A DNA stretch of 64,000 bases from Prevotella communis (lineage in GTDB: Bacteria; Bacteroidota; Bacteroidia; Bacteroidales; Bacteroidaceae): assembly GCF_022024175.1 (NCBI RefSeq), contig NZ_CP091794.1, forward strand, positions 496,001-560,000. The letters run 5' to 3'. The notes under the pieces are model-generated. The model searched no databases, had not been told where the DNA came from, and saw only the letters and a program-made list of their open reading frames with translations. Positions within the stretch are counted from its first letter, which is position 1. Each line of letters starts with the position of its first letter. Both the position numbers and the translations under genes were made by a program. Below, piece after piece: positions 42,884 to 52,600 of the stretch.

Positions 42884-43504
42884 ATGACGGCAGATACACT
42901 CCAACTGGACCAGGAACTCATGACTGCGTTGCAGTCTGATTCGCAGTACGACTACGACCGCGAGATAAACAGTGGTGGCGAGAGTCTGCTGGAGTGGCTT
43001 CGGCGTGTCATCAACGAATGGGTGTTCGACCACCTGGATATCGTGCTGAGCGATGATGTTACCAATTATATATTAATAGGTATAGGTGTGCTGGTGGTGC
43101 TGTTCCTGGTTTTCCTTTACTGGCAACTACGTCCCAAACTCTTTATACGTAATGAGAAGGGGGACGATCTGACGTATGAGGTGCAGGAGGATACCATCTA
43201 TGGCGTCGATTTTAAGGGCGATATCGCTAAGGCTGTGCAGGCTCAGGATTATCGCATGGCTGTGCGCCTTGTCTATCTGCAGACGTTATGGCATCTGCAA
43301 AATGCTGAATTGATTAACTGGCAACCGTCAAAGACGCCGGTGGAATATATGCGTCAGGTCAACAAGTCTGACTTTACTGCCATGTCGCAACACTTTATCC
43401 GTGTGCGCTATGGTAACTTTGAGGCTACTCAGGCGCTTTTCGAAGAGATGCTTTCTTTACAATTGTCTGTTACCCAACAGCTAACACCTGCCACTCATGA
43501 CTAA
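42884..43504 (+). CDS. DUF4129 domain protein
   Basis: The 206-residue protein has one membrane helix (about 63-85: YILIGIGVLVVLFLVFLYW) and a C-terminal cytoplasmic domain with the DUF4129 pattern (AVRLVYLQTLWHLQNAELINWQPSKTPVEYMRQV). Such domains are found beside transglutaminase or MoxR/DUF58 genes; the role is unknown. It overlaps the DUF4350 gene by eight bases. Confidence 0.82.
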   Translation: MTADTLQLDQELMTALQSDSQYDYDREINSGGESLLEWLRRVINEWVFDHLDIVLSDDVTNYILIGIGVLVVLFLVFLYWQLRPKLFIRNEKGDDLTYEVQEDTIYGVDFKGDIAKAVQAQDYRMAVRLVYLQTLWHLQNAELINWQPSKTPVEYMRQVNKSDFTAMSQHFIRVRYGNFEATQALFEEMLSLQLSVTQQLTPATHD

Positions 43505-44684
43505 TCGCACGAAGTTCATCATCGGTATCCTGGTACTCCTCGGCATCGTCTTTGCCATCGAGTTTCGCACCTCACCTAAGTTCGTGTGGATACCTACGTT
43601 TAGTCATACAGACGGGCAGCCCTTCGGATGTATGCTCTTTGATAGTGTGATGCATTCGTCTATGCCTCGGGGCTACAGCGTCACGAAGAAGACGGTGTGG
43701 CAGTTGCAGCGCGACAGCACATTCAAGGAGCCGAAGTCTATACTGGTGGCTACGGAGGACCCAATGGGTAAGGAAGATGTGGGTGAGTTGTTGGCTTTGG
43801 TGCAGCGGGGGCATACGGTTCTCCTGGCTGCAAAGAGTCTCGCTGTTCTGTGTGATACTCTGCATATCAGTTCCGTATTCAATAGCAGTGCATTTAATAT
43901 CTCTAAATTTGCTGGAAAAAATATAGAGAAGGGGGCGCTGCGGTGGAAAGGGAAAAGGGGAAACTACAGGCACCATCCACTCGCTGTTTCTGCTTATGCA
44001 CAACTGATACCTAACACCTTCGAAGGTAATGATAGTGTGGTTTGTGACACGTTGTTGGCGTTCTCTGGGTATGAAGCTATTAGTCAAGCGATTGATGGTG
44101 AGGGGGAACGTCCTGTTGCCCTTTCTTTCAAGCGTGGTAGGGGCGAACTGATTATTGTTTCGGCACCGCTGCTTTTCACGAATTATATGACTATCAGCGG
44201 GCAGGGTAGTCTGTTGCAGGCGCGCTTGATGGACAGGTTGAAGGTTCATCCCGTCATCCGTATGGAGAGTTATGTCAGTGGTACGGCGATGACAGAGTCG
44301 AGTCTGTTTTACGTGATGCTGAAGCATCCGCCATTACGCTGGGCACTCTATCTCTCAATCTTGGCTCTCTTGCTGTTTTGTGTCTTCACGGCTCGTCGTC
44401 GTCAACGTGTGATTCCTGTTGTGAGGAAGCCCGAGAACCGCAACCTGGAGTTTGTTCGTCTCATCGGTTCTCTCTATTGGCAACAGCACGATAATGCGGG
44501 ACTGCTGGCTAAGAAACTGGCGTATGCCACGGAGGAGATTCGTCGACAGAATGTGCGTATCTCTGCTGAAGATGAGCAACTGCTCAGCGAGATTCGTGAG
44601 TATGCCTATGGGAATTATGTCATTCCTGATAAGACGCTGAAATACTATATCAACGAGCTGAACCGTATTCTTCAGTCGTTATAG
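43497..44684 (+). CDS. DUF4350 domain membrane protein
   Basis: The 395-residue protein has a helix at each side of an extracytoplasmic domain (helices near 8-24 and 280-297) and a cytoplasmic C-terminal tail of about 100 residues. The DUF4350 fold is a glutamine-amidotransferase-like sandwich without catalytic residues. The FKRGRGELIIVSAPLLFTN stretch is the family core. It is encoded between DUF4129 and MoxR. Confidence 0.82.
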   Translation: MTNRTKFIIGILVLLGIVFAIEFRTSPKFVWIPTFSHTDGQPFGCMLFDSVMHSSMPRGYSVTKKTVWQLQRDSTFKEPKSILVATEDPMGKEDVGELLALVQRGHTVLLAAKSLAVLCDTLHISSVFNSSAFNISKFAGKNIEKGALRWKGKRGNYRHHPLAVSAYAQLIPNTFEGNDSVVCDTLLAFSGYEAISQAIDGEGERPVALSFKRGRGELIIVSAPLLFTNYMTISGQGSLLQARLMDRLKVHPVIRMESYVSGTAMTESSLFYVMLKHPPLRWALYLSILALLLFCVFTARRRQRVIPVVRKPENRNLEFVRLIGSLYWQQHDNAGLLAKKLAYATEEIRRQNVRISAEDEQLLSEIREYAYGNYVIPDKTLKYYINELNRILQSL

Positions 44685-44688
44685 AAAA

Positions 44689-44725
44689 GTAAGAAAGTAA
44701 AAAGGTAGAAAAGGTAAAAAAGTAA
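44689..44725. repeat. AAAGTAAGAAAGTAAAAAGGTA repeat before moxR
   Basis: The spacer between the DUF4350 stop and the moxR ATG is filled with degenerate copies of a seven to nine base AAAAGGTA/AAAGTAAG unit. It is another member of the short purine-rich repeat family and contains the start region of moxR. Confidence 0.7.
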
Positions 44726-44730
44726 TCTAT

Positions 44731-45696
44731 ATGGAACAAGAAAGAATTGACCTCACGCAGTTTGCAGCGCGCATCGAGGAGTTGCGCCAGCAAATTTCTC
44801 AAGTCATCGTGGGACAGTCGGAAAACATTGATTTGCTGCTCACCGCCGTACTGGCTAACGGTCACGTACTGCTCGAGGGTGTGCCTGGTGTGGCGAAGAC
44901 ATTACTTGCACGCCTGTTGTCAAAACTCATCGATGCAAAATTCAGTCGCGTGCAGTTCACGCCCGACTTGATGCCGTCTGATGTGCTTGGCACCAACGTG
45001 TTTAACATGAAGACGTCTGATTTTGACTTCCATGCCGGTCCGGTATTTGCTGATATCGTATTGGTGGACGAGATAAATCGTGCGCCTGCAAAGACGCAGG
45101 CGGCTCTCTTTGAGGTGATGGAGGAGCGTCAGGTCACCATCGACGGCACTACCCATCCTATGGGGCAGTTTTATACCATCCTCGCTACGCAGAACCCGGT
45201 AGAGCAGGAGGGCACCTATAAGTTGCCTGAGGCACAAACCGACCGTTTTATGATGAAGATAACGATGGGCTATCCTTCGCTTGAGGAGGAGGTGGCTATC
45301 CTTGAGCGTCATCATGCCAACCAGCGTCTCACTTCGTTGGAGAATATCCAACCTGTTGTCACTAAGGAGGAACTCGTACAACTGCGTCAGATGCTTGACG
45401 CTGTCTTTGTGGATCCTGTCTTGTTGCGTTATATCGCTGCTATCGTGATGCAGACACGCCAGAGCAAAGCGGTGTTCTTAGGTGCATCGCCTCGCGCCTC
45501 TGTGGCCTTGTTGCAGGCGTCTAAGGCTTATGCGTTGTTGCAGGGGCGTGACTTCGTAACGCCTGATGATGTACGCTTTGTGTGTCCCAGCATCTTGCAG
45601 CATCGCCTTATCCTTACGGCTGAGGCTGAGATGGAGGGTATCACACCTCTCAAGGCCGTACGACGACTCATCGAAAAGGTAGAAGTACCAAAGTAA
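44731..45696 (+). CDS. MoxR-family AAA+ ATPase
   Basis: The 321-residue ATPase has Walker A GVPGVAKT (50-57), Walker B IVLVDEINRAP (109-119), sensor TQNPVEQEGTYKLPEAQTDRF and the C-terminal lid with ASPRASVALLQA. MoxR proteins act as chaperone-like ATPases that work with membrane and von Willebrand-type partners. With DUF58 it forms the core of this cluster. Confidence 0.95.
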   Translation: MEQERIDLTQFAARIEELRQQISQVIVGQSENIDLLLTAVLANGHVLLEGVPGVAKTLLARLLSKLIDAKFSRVQFTPDLMPSDVLGTNVFNMKTSDFDFHAGPVFADIVLVDEINRAPAKTQAALFEVMEERQVTIDGTTHPMGQFYTILATQNPVEQEGTYKLPEAQTDRFMMKITMGYPSLEEEVAILERHHANQRLTSLENIQPVVTKEELVQLRQMLDAVFVDPVLLRYIAAIVMQTRQSKAVFLGASPRASVALLQASKAYALLQGRDFVTPDDVRFVCPSILQHRLILTAEAEMEGITPLKAVRRLIEKVEVPK

Positions 45697-45794
45697 AGAC
45701 ATAGTAACATGTTTTAAAGACACAATAACATAATAACATGTTTAAGATATAGGAACGAATATAATTCGTGTAATTCGTTGTTTTAAAGAAAAAA
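45697..45794 (+). other. Spacer with TAACATGTT and TTAAAGACA repeats
   Basis: Two copies of TAAAGACA(T/C)A.TAACAT and an ACGAAT/ATTCGT inverted repeat lie between moxR and the DUF58 gene. The words resemble, in inverse orientation, those before the Crp/Fnr gene at 5.9 kb. No TAnnTTTG box is seen. Confidence 0.4.
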
Positions 45795-47150
45795 GTGTAT
45801 TTAAGGTATCGCTTTTATTATCTGCTATCTGCTGTTATCCTGATTATTGCAATGGGATACGCAGTGCCGCCGCTGTTCACCATCGGTCGTCTCTTCTTTT
45901 GGCTGTTGGTGACTGGTGTCGTGGTGGATATCGTGTTGTTGTGGAGCAGGAGGGGCATCCGGGCTTTTCGTACCCTCTCGCCGCGTTTCTCTAATGGCGA
46001 CGATAATCCTGTGGGCATTCGTCTGGAGAGCAGTTATCCCTTCGGGGTTCATACGGAGGTTATCGACGAGGTGCCGCCCGTCTTCCAGCGTCGCGACATC
46101 CTGTTCCTGGCCGACGTCAGAAGGATGGGGGAGGCTACGATTACCTATCAGTTGCGCCCAACGGAGCGTGGCATCTATAGCTTTGGACGTGTGCGTGTCT
46201 TCGTTAGTACGCTGTTAGGACTTGTACAGCGTCGCTATACCTGTTGTGAACCGCAGGACGTTAAGGTCTATCCTTCTTATATGATGCTTCGCCAGTATGA
46301 ACTGCTGGCTATGAGCAATAACCTTACGGAGATGGGTATCAAGCGTATCCGTCGTATAGGCAATAATACCGACTTTGAGCAGATTAAGGACTATGTCGTG
46401 GGTGATGACTACCGCACCATCAACTGGCGTGCTACGGCTCGTCGTCATCAGCTTATGGTTAATGTCTATCAGGACGAGCGTTCGCAGCAGGTATTCTCTG
46501 TCATCGACAAAGGGCGCATGATGCAGCAGGCTTTTCAGGAGATGACACTCCTGGATTATGCCATCAATGCGGCTCTAGTGCTCTCTTACGTCACAATCAA
46601 TAAGCAGGATAAAGCTGGTTTGGTGACCTTTGCCGACCAGTTCGGGACCTTTGTGGCGCCTTCTAAACAGGAGGGACAGATGCAGACGATTCAAGAGGCT
46701 CTGTATGCCGAACAGACACAGTTTGGTGAGACCGACTATTCAGCTTTGATGGCAGGCCTTTCCCGCCACGTAACACGCCGTTCCTTGCTGATTCTTTATA
46801 CCTCGTTTACCTCAATGGCATCTATGCGTCGCCAGTTGCAGTATTTGCGCCAGCTAAACATGCGTCATCGCCTGTTGGTGGTATTCTTCGAGGACGAAGA
46901 GCTATCTCAGTTCATAGCTCATCATTCGCAGTTCACAACAGACTCTAATCATATCTCTCATCTTTCATCTTTCAATTCTCCTTCTACTGAGTCAGTTTAT
47001 CAGCATGTCATCGCAGAGAAGTTTGCCTATGAGCAGCGCCTGATTGTGCAGACACTCCGACAGTATGGTATACAAAGCTTGTTAACCACGCCTCGGAATC
47101 TGTCCGTCGACGTGATTAACAAGTATCTGGAGATAAAAAGTAAGATGTAA
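45795..47150 (+). CDS. DUF58 domain protein of the MoxR cluster
   Basis: The 451-residue protein begins at a GTG, has two N-terminal membrane helices, an extracytoplasmic segment and the DUF58 domain with the signature DFEQIKDYVVGDDYRTINWRATARR (about 195-220) followed by a vWA-like region. DUF58 proteins partner with MoxR ATPases. Residues about 374-400 (HHSQFTTDSNHISHLSSFNSPS) are coded by CATCTTTCATCTTTCAATTCTC-type repeat DNA. Confidence 0.92.
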   Translation: MYLRYRFYYLLSAVILIIAMGYAVPPLFTIGRLFFWLLVTGVVVDIVLLWSRRGIRAFRTLSPRFSNGDDNPVGIRLESSYPFGVHTEVIDEVPPVFQRRDILFLADVRRMGEATITYQLRPTERGIYSFGRVRVFVSTLLGLVQRRYTCCEPQDVKVYPSYMMLRQYELLAMSNNLTEMGIKRIRRIGNNTDFEQIKDYVVGDDYRTINWRATARRHQLMVNVYQDERSQQVFSVIDKGRMMQQAFQEMTLLDYAINAALVLSYVTINKQDKAGLVTFADQFGTFVAPSKQEGQMQTIQEALYAEQTQFGETDYSALMAGLSRHVTRRSLLILYTSFTSMASMRRQLQYLRQLNMRHRLLVVFFEDEELSQFIAHHSQFTTDSNHISHLSSFNSPSTESVYQHVIAEKFAYEQRLIVQTLRQYGIQSLLTTPRNLSVDVINKYLEIKSKM

Positions 47151-47162
47151 AATGGATGATGG

Positions 47163-47190
47163 AAGAGGTAAGATGGTTTTCTTACCTCTT
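47163..47190. terminator. Bidirectional terminator overlapping the C10 protease stop codon
   Basis: AAGAGGTAAGA pairs perfectly with TCTTACCTCTT around a six-base loop. The convergent C10 protease stop codon lies inside one arm (47182-47184). Confidence 0.75.
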
Positions 47191-49548
47191 GATGATTTTC
47201 TTGCCGTCCTTGATATAAAGACCTTTCTTCATCATATTATTGTCTATGTTGCGACCTTGCAAGTCGTAGACAATACTTGGGGTCTTGGTCTTTGTGATAG
47301 GCTCTACACCAAGCTCCTCGGCTGTAGGTGCAGGTATCTCAACCTTGAATGGTATCAGGTTGATATTACGATCATCCCATAGGTCATTGCCAAGATAGTA
47401 ACCATCGGTCTTATACGAGATGTTAAACCAGTAATATCCATCTACTTCCAGTGGTACCTCTACCTCGAAGGTCTCACTCTTGAGTTTGCCCAGACGTACA
47501 GGAATCTCAACTGACGTGATATCCCAGTAATAATTACCTCCATCGCTGTTTTGCAGCACTCTCACGCGGATATTGTCGTAGTAATCACTGGTTGTCTTCG
47601 CGTTCTGGGCCTTGAACCTGAGCTTGGCAACATTGCTTTTGATATAACCATTGGCATCAGCATTGAGCAACATGCCATTGGTCAGTTTCAGTTCGTTGGT
47701 CTTGGCAGCCTTGATGGTCACTGTGGTATTGGCAAGCTCGTTGTATTGCTCCATCCATTGGTTTTGCTCATCGTCGAAGACCCATGTTTTCAGGGCAAAT
47801 ACAATGGTATGCTCTCCTGTCTCTTCAGGAGTGAAATTCATATCTAAGTCGGCTGTCTCTCCTGGAGCTATCTCAAGATGTCTTCCACCCTTGAGCTCAC
47901 CGTTAACCAGCAGGAATACCACGTTGTTAAAGAATGTACCGTTGTTTTTGATAGTTGCCTTGGCTGTTTGCGTGCTGTATACCTCCATGTTACCGTTTAC
48001 TGCTACTGAGCCACTCGCATCAACAGTTGGGTTCTGCAGCGTCATCTGGTTGCCATTGATGGTAGCGGTGATGTAATACTGGAAGCTTCTTGAATTCTGA
48101 TACCATGTGTCTGTACCCTTTTCCCGGCTGATAGCAGTAATGGCATAGGTGCCATCGGGTAGGGCAGGAATGTTGCAGTTGTAGGTGATTCCATTATAAC
48201 CCCAACTTTCAGCAAATCTGCCATCGTTCATTTTCTGGGCGGATACCTCCTTGTTGTCCTTGTCGTACACACCTATGCCAAGGTCAAAGTCTTGTGTGGC
48301 ACCAGTACGGTTATAGAAAGTGGCTGTCAGAGAGATGGGAAAATAGCTTCCCTGTTTGTTCACTACGCTTAAATTTGTATATAGCCCTTCTGATGTCATT
48401 CTTACTCCCCATTCTGGTTTGTTGTCGGTGTTGGGCTGTATGCCAATGATAGCATCCTGATCAAAGCTGTAGCCATCGCTGCTACTGCTGGCGCCGCTAC
48501 CTGTATTACTATGTGGGTCGAGGATACTCAGCAGGAAATAGCCGTTGCAGCTACCGCCCCATCCCCAGTTCACGTGGAAGAGACCATCCTTGCTATAGCC
48601 GTCAATCACAAAGGCATGTCCACCGCCAATTGATTGTCCGCAATAGTATACGGGACGCTTTTGGGCCAGTTCGTTGTAGATTAATTCGTCCCATTCGCTG
48701 GCTTTGAATTCAATTCGGTTTACATGCCTCAAGCTCGTGTCATAGTCGAAGTAATTCTTAAATGCATTGAGTGCGGGTATCATGTAGGCATAACTACTGT
48801 AGGAGGTGTAGTCCATCTCCATGCTGGCGCCGCATAATTGCATCAGTGTGGCGATGGCATTTTTCTGAGCCGCAGTCTCGTTTCCGTTATAGTTGTTTCT
48901 GATATTACTCCAATCAATGGTTGTTACAGGAATTTCATTGACTGTGATACCTTTTGTTCCTGTTGTATAGCTTGGAATAGTGCTCGTGGTCTTTTCGGGA
49001 TATTGATAATAATTCAAGATTTGTGCCATGACGGTTGCCAGACATCCAGTCAGACTTCTCTTGTCACCATCCATGGGGCATTTGTTGTTATAAGGACTGC
49101 CTTGATCCCATGTGCTCTGTATCAGTGGTCTGATGGTGGCGTGCTCTGCCGTCTCGGCTCTTCTGGTGTTGGCATGGGTGGCCAGGTATTCCAGTTGGTA
49201 TGTGTATCCTTGCAGCCACGCTTTCATATTGTCTGGTATGTCGTTCCTATTGAATGTCCCCTCGTCGGCATAGCCCAGGATGGCTGGGGTTCTGTCGTCG
49301 GCACTGACTACGACGTAACCATCGTTCTGTCCCACGTTAAACACGTAGAAGCTCTCCTTCGTGGCGGTAGTCAACTCTTTGTTTACCTGCGTGCTCTTGG
49401 CTGCCAGTCTCATCTGGCGTTGTGATTGCGTGGCTCGCTGACTGTCTATAAAGGCCTTTGCCTTCTGCAGAGCTTCACTTTCCGTTACATTGCCTGCCCA
49501 TGATGTTACGGTGACAAACAGGAATAGAATAGGTAATAGTTTTCTCAT
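47182..49548 (-). CDS. C10-family cysteine protease with T9SS tail (interpain/streptopain-like)
   Basis: The 788-residue protein starts with a signal peptide (MRKLLPILFLFVTVTSWAG). A propeptide (about 20-140) precedes a papain-like domain with the catalytic Cys169 in LTGCLATVMAQILNYY and His311 in GGGHAFVIDGY, then NWGWGGSCNGYF. Two Ig-like regions follow, and a type A T9SS sorting tail (IVYDLQGRNIDN...GLYIKDGKK). C10 enzymes such as interpain A and SpeB cleave host or dietary proteins and are held inactive by their propeptide. I chose the ATG at 49548; an upstream ATG at 49638 would put 30 residues before the signal. The -7 box is at 49577-49584. Confidence 0.93.
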   Translation of the reverse strand: MRKLLPILFLFVTVTSWAGNVTESEALQKAKAFIDSQRATQSQRQMRLAAKSTQVNKELTTATKESFYVFNVGQNDGYVVVSADDRTPAILGYADEGTFNRNDIPDNMKAWLQGYTYQLEYLATHANTRRAETAEHATIRPLIQSTWDQGSPYNNKCPMDGDKRSLTGCLATVMAQILNYYQYPEKTTSTIPSYTTGTKGITVNEIPVTTIDWSNIRNNYNGNETAAQKNAIATLMQLCGASMEMDYTSYSSYAYMIPALNAFKNYFDYDTSLRHVNRIEFKASEWDELIYNELAQKRPVYYCGQSIGGGHAFVIDGYSKDGLFHVNWGWGGSCNGYFLLSILDPHSNTGSGASSSSDGYSFDQDAIIGIQPNTDNKPEWGVRMTSEGLYTNLSVVNKQGSYFPISLTATFYNRTGATQDFDLGIGVYDKDNKEVSAQKMNDGRFAESWGYNGITYNCNIPALPDGTYAITAISREKGTDTWYQNSRSFQYYITATINGNQMTLQNPTVDASGSVAVNGNMEVYSTQTAKATIKNNGTFFNNVVFLLVNGELKGGRHLEIAPGETADLDMNFTPEETGEHTIVFALKTWVFDDEQNQWMEQYNELANTTVTIKAAKTNELKLTNGMLLNADANGYIKSNVAKLRFKAQNAKTTSDYYDNIRVRVLQNSDGGNYYWDITSVEIPVRLGKLKSETFEVEVPLEVDGYYWFNISYKTDGYYLGNDLWDDRNINLIPFKVEIPAPTAEELGVEPITKTKTPSIVYDLQGRNIDNNMMKKGLYIKDGKKIIKR

Positions 49549-49576
49549 ATCATGATGGTTTTGGTCATTTTGTTGG

Positions 49577-49584
49577 CAAAGGTA
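49577..49584 (-). promoter_or_regulatory. -7 box TACCTTTG for the C10 protease gene
   Basis: A perfect minus-strand match lies 28 bases before the ATG. The T9SS-array terminator hairpins (49625-49681) end just upstream. Confidence 0.8.
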
Positions 49585-49624
49585 ATAATAAATCTTGATA
49601 TACTTGCAATTATCTATAAAAAAT

Positions 49625-49681
49625 AGCCCCCACCGCATCTTGCGGTGAGGGCCGTTTTGTACCCTCCTTATGTGGGGAGGG
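49625..49681 (-). terminator. Two-hairpin end element, copy 1
   Basis: Reading on the minus strand after the 49696 stop there is a CCCTCC/GGAGGG hairpin (49662-49681), then GCCCTCACCGC/GCGGTGGGGGC (49625-49652) followed by TATTTTTT. The same two-part layout follows both other T9SS-array genes. Confidence 0.85.
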
Positions 49682-49695
49682 GTAGGGAATGTCTA

Positions 49696-52600
49696 TTACT
49701 TAACGACCTTCTTGCCATTGATGATGAAGAGACCCTTCTGAGCCTTGTTCACCTTCTGACCGTTCAGGTTGTAGATAGCATTGTTCATCACGTTGCTCTT
49801 CACGGTGTTGATGCTTGTCAGAGTATTCTCATCCTGCTCAGCATCGATGAAGTAGATGTGGCAGCCGTTGGTGTTCTTCACAACGATGTCGTAAGCAACA
49901 CCTGCGGGAACAACCCACGTCTGCTCGGTGTAAGTCTTAGGAGCTGCAACGGCGTTGCCTTCAGCGTCCTTCAACTCTGTCTCACCTGCGAACAACTGTA
50001 TGCCACGAGCCTCACTGCTCTTGTGTGACTCAACACCAATCTTGATGGTAGATCCACCCTTCACTGCGGGGATAGTCATAATGGTCTGACCCTTACCGCC
50101 GAACCAGAGGTATGAAGGACCGTTATAAGTACCAATAGAAGTTGAAGGATAGTTCACTGCAATAGCCAGTGCACGAGAAGCACCGTAAGCAGTGTTGAAC
50201 TGCAGACCGGCAAACTCTGCAATAGCGGTACCGTTGGCAGTAGGCGTAGCCTCGCCTCCAACATACCAGAAGCAGTTGTCCTTTGAAGCGGCATAAGTAT
50301 CACAGGTCGTGCCGGGCTTCTTTTCGTGGTCAGACCACAGTGCTCCGTTGTCCTCACACTTCGTGTTACCTTCCTTGTCAGGATCAGCAGATACAGTAAC
50401 CTTTGCGGCCTCGGCCTTCAGGTTTGCAACGGTAGCCTCGCTCCACTTTGTGAAGTCCCAAGTATGAGTAACCTCTACAGGAACCTGATGCTTATAGACA
50501 CCGGCAACCTTAACAACCTTTCCTGCACCAGTAAAGATAGTCAGAAGACTGATTTCAGGGATAATACCATCCTTGATTTCACTTTCATTATCCTCTGCGA
50601 AGACATACTTGAACTCGGTAATGCCAGCAGGCAGTTCCTTGTTCTTGTTGTTTGTCCAGAATGCATAACTGAGACCTGCAGGTGTGGGTTCTGTAAACTT
50701 GAAGAGAATGTAGTCGCAATTTGATACATCAACATTCTTCATCTTGAAGATAACGCTAACCTGGTCTTTAGTAGTATAGGTTATTACACCAGTCTTTTCA
50801 TTCTTTTCGGATGTGGCCAGAGTTACAACACCACCCTCTTGATCCTGCTGTTCCTGTGCAATCTCTATGAGGTTAGCATCAAGGTTTGCCTTGTCAAACA
50901 GGATGATAGCGTCAGCCAGATTGGCCTTTGCGGTAGCGATAGTTTCAACAGTAGCGTCAGCAGCATTCAAAGCTATCTCGGCATCTGTGATAGCAGTAGC
51001 CAGTGCATCTGCACCATTCTTGCCTTCGGTTTCGATAGCCTTGGCTGCAGTGATGGCAGCCTCCAAATCAGCCTTAGCAGTAACAATAGGATTAACCTTG
51101 AAGGTGATGGTTACGGTAACTGCACTTGCAGGCATAGTGAATGTTGCAGTATTGGCAGCCTCGTTGATGGTGAGTTCTGCTTCTTGATTCTCTCCGTATA
51201 CTACGTGAGCTTCGTCAACGATGTAGCCTTCTGCGGGTTTAGCAGTAAGGGTTACCACTTCACCCTCGGTAGCTTCTACGTCGTTTGCTGTAACAGTACC
51301 ATTCTGTGTCTCTGCAATAGTAATGGCATACAATGTGGGAATAGGAGCAGGTTCAACGAGTGTGAGCTGGAAGTTATCCACGCAAACCCAGTTACCGGTA
51401 CACCCCTTCATAACTGCACCGATAGTCAGGTCTGCCTTACGTGCGAGCTCTGTTTCTACGGTAACTGTCTCACCGCTAACAACTACAGCCATGCTATCAG
51501 TGTTTGCAATGAGGTAGAAGCCCTTACCAGCAGCATCACCGTTGCCTTGTTCCAAGTTCTGCATTTCTGCAGTCAGCTTATACTTACCAGCGGGCAGACC
51601 GGCGATAACCTGAGTCAGTGAACCGTCAGAGAGTTTGCCACCATTTGCAGAGTTAGTCCATTTTTCAACGAAGAATGAACCTGTAGCCTGATGGAAGTTA
51701 CCGTTGTTGACAGAATTACCGCCATCCTTGCTTGTCCAACCATCGATGTTTCCAAACTCGAAGCTTGGGTTTACGATTGTACGGGTATAGACCTGTCCGG
51801 CAACGGCAGGAACGGCCTTAGCCAGCTCAGTGATAGCAGCGTCAACCTTCTTAGCCTCCTCAAGACCGTCGCCGGTGATAGCTGTAACGTCGATACCTGC
51901 AATAGCTGTATTGTATGCAGTCAGAGCAGCCTCATCCTTCACGATAGCTTTATACTTAGCGCCTTCAGCGAGCAGAGCCTCAACTGCAGGAACATAGGTG
52001 TTGGAAACGGTAGCAAATGTGAAGTAAGTAGGCTCCTCATTCTTTGCGGGGCCATTGTTGGCACCCTGATACAGACCAGTACCAATATTCTTGATGGTGA
52101 AGCCCTTTCCTTCTACATATTGTACATCGTAAACAGCACCATTCTTTATATCCTGACCGTTCTTATTATCCAGACCGAGAATGAATGAACAGTCTTTATT
52201 TGCAGGCTGTGAGTTCAGCCAACCACCCATACCCCAGCAGTTGTAGTCAGCGCCAGTAGGAGTAATGAGCTGGAAACGATAGTATTCATGTACGTCTGCA
52301 TCTGCATCATCAGCTAGGCTGACGAGCTTCCACAGATAGCCAGAGTTAGAGCTTGAGAAAGCATTTGCGTAAGTGTCATAGGCCAGGTTCTGATTGTTAG
52401 AACCGTAGAGAGCCTTTCCTTCTTCCTTATTGATGATGGCGAAGTTTACGCCAGTAAGATCTGCAACACTTGTGAACTCTGTAGCGATACCAGTAGTAGG
52501 CTTAATCAAAGTAGCAGCGATTGTCTCTGTTGGCTCAACTGGAGCCACGTAGCTTACCAACTCGTTGTTCTGCTTGAACTCGTAGGTTTCCTGATACTTG

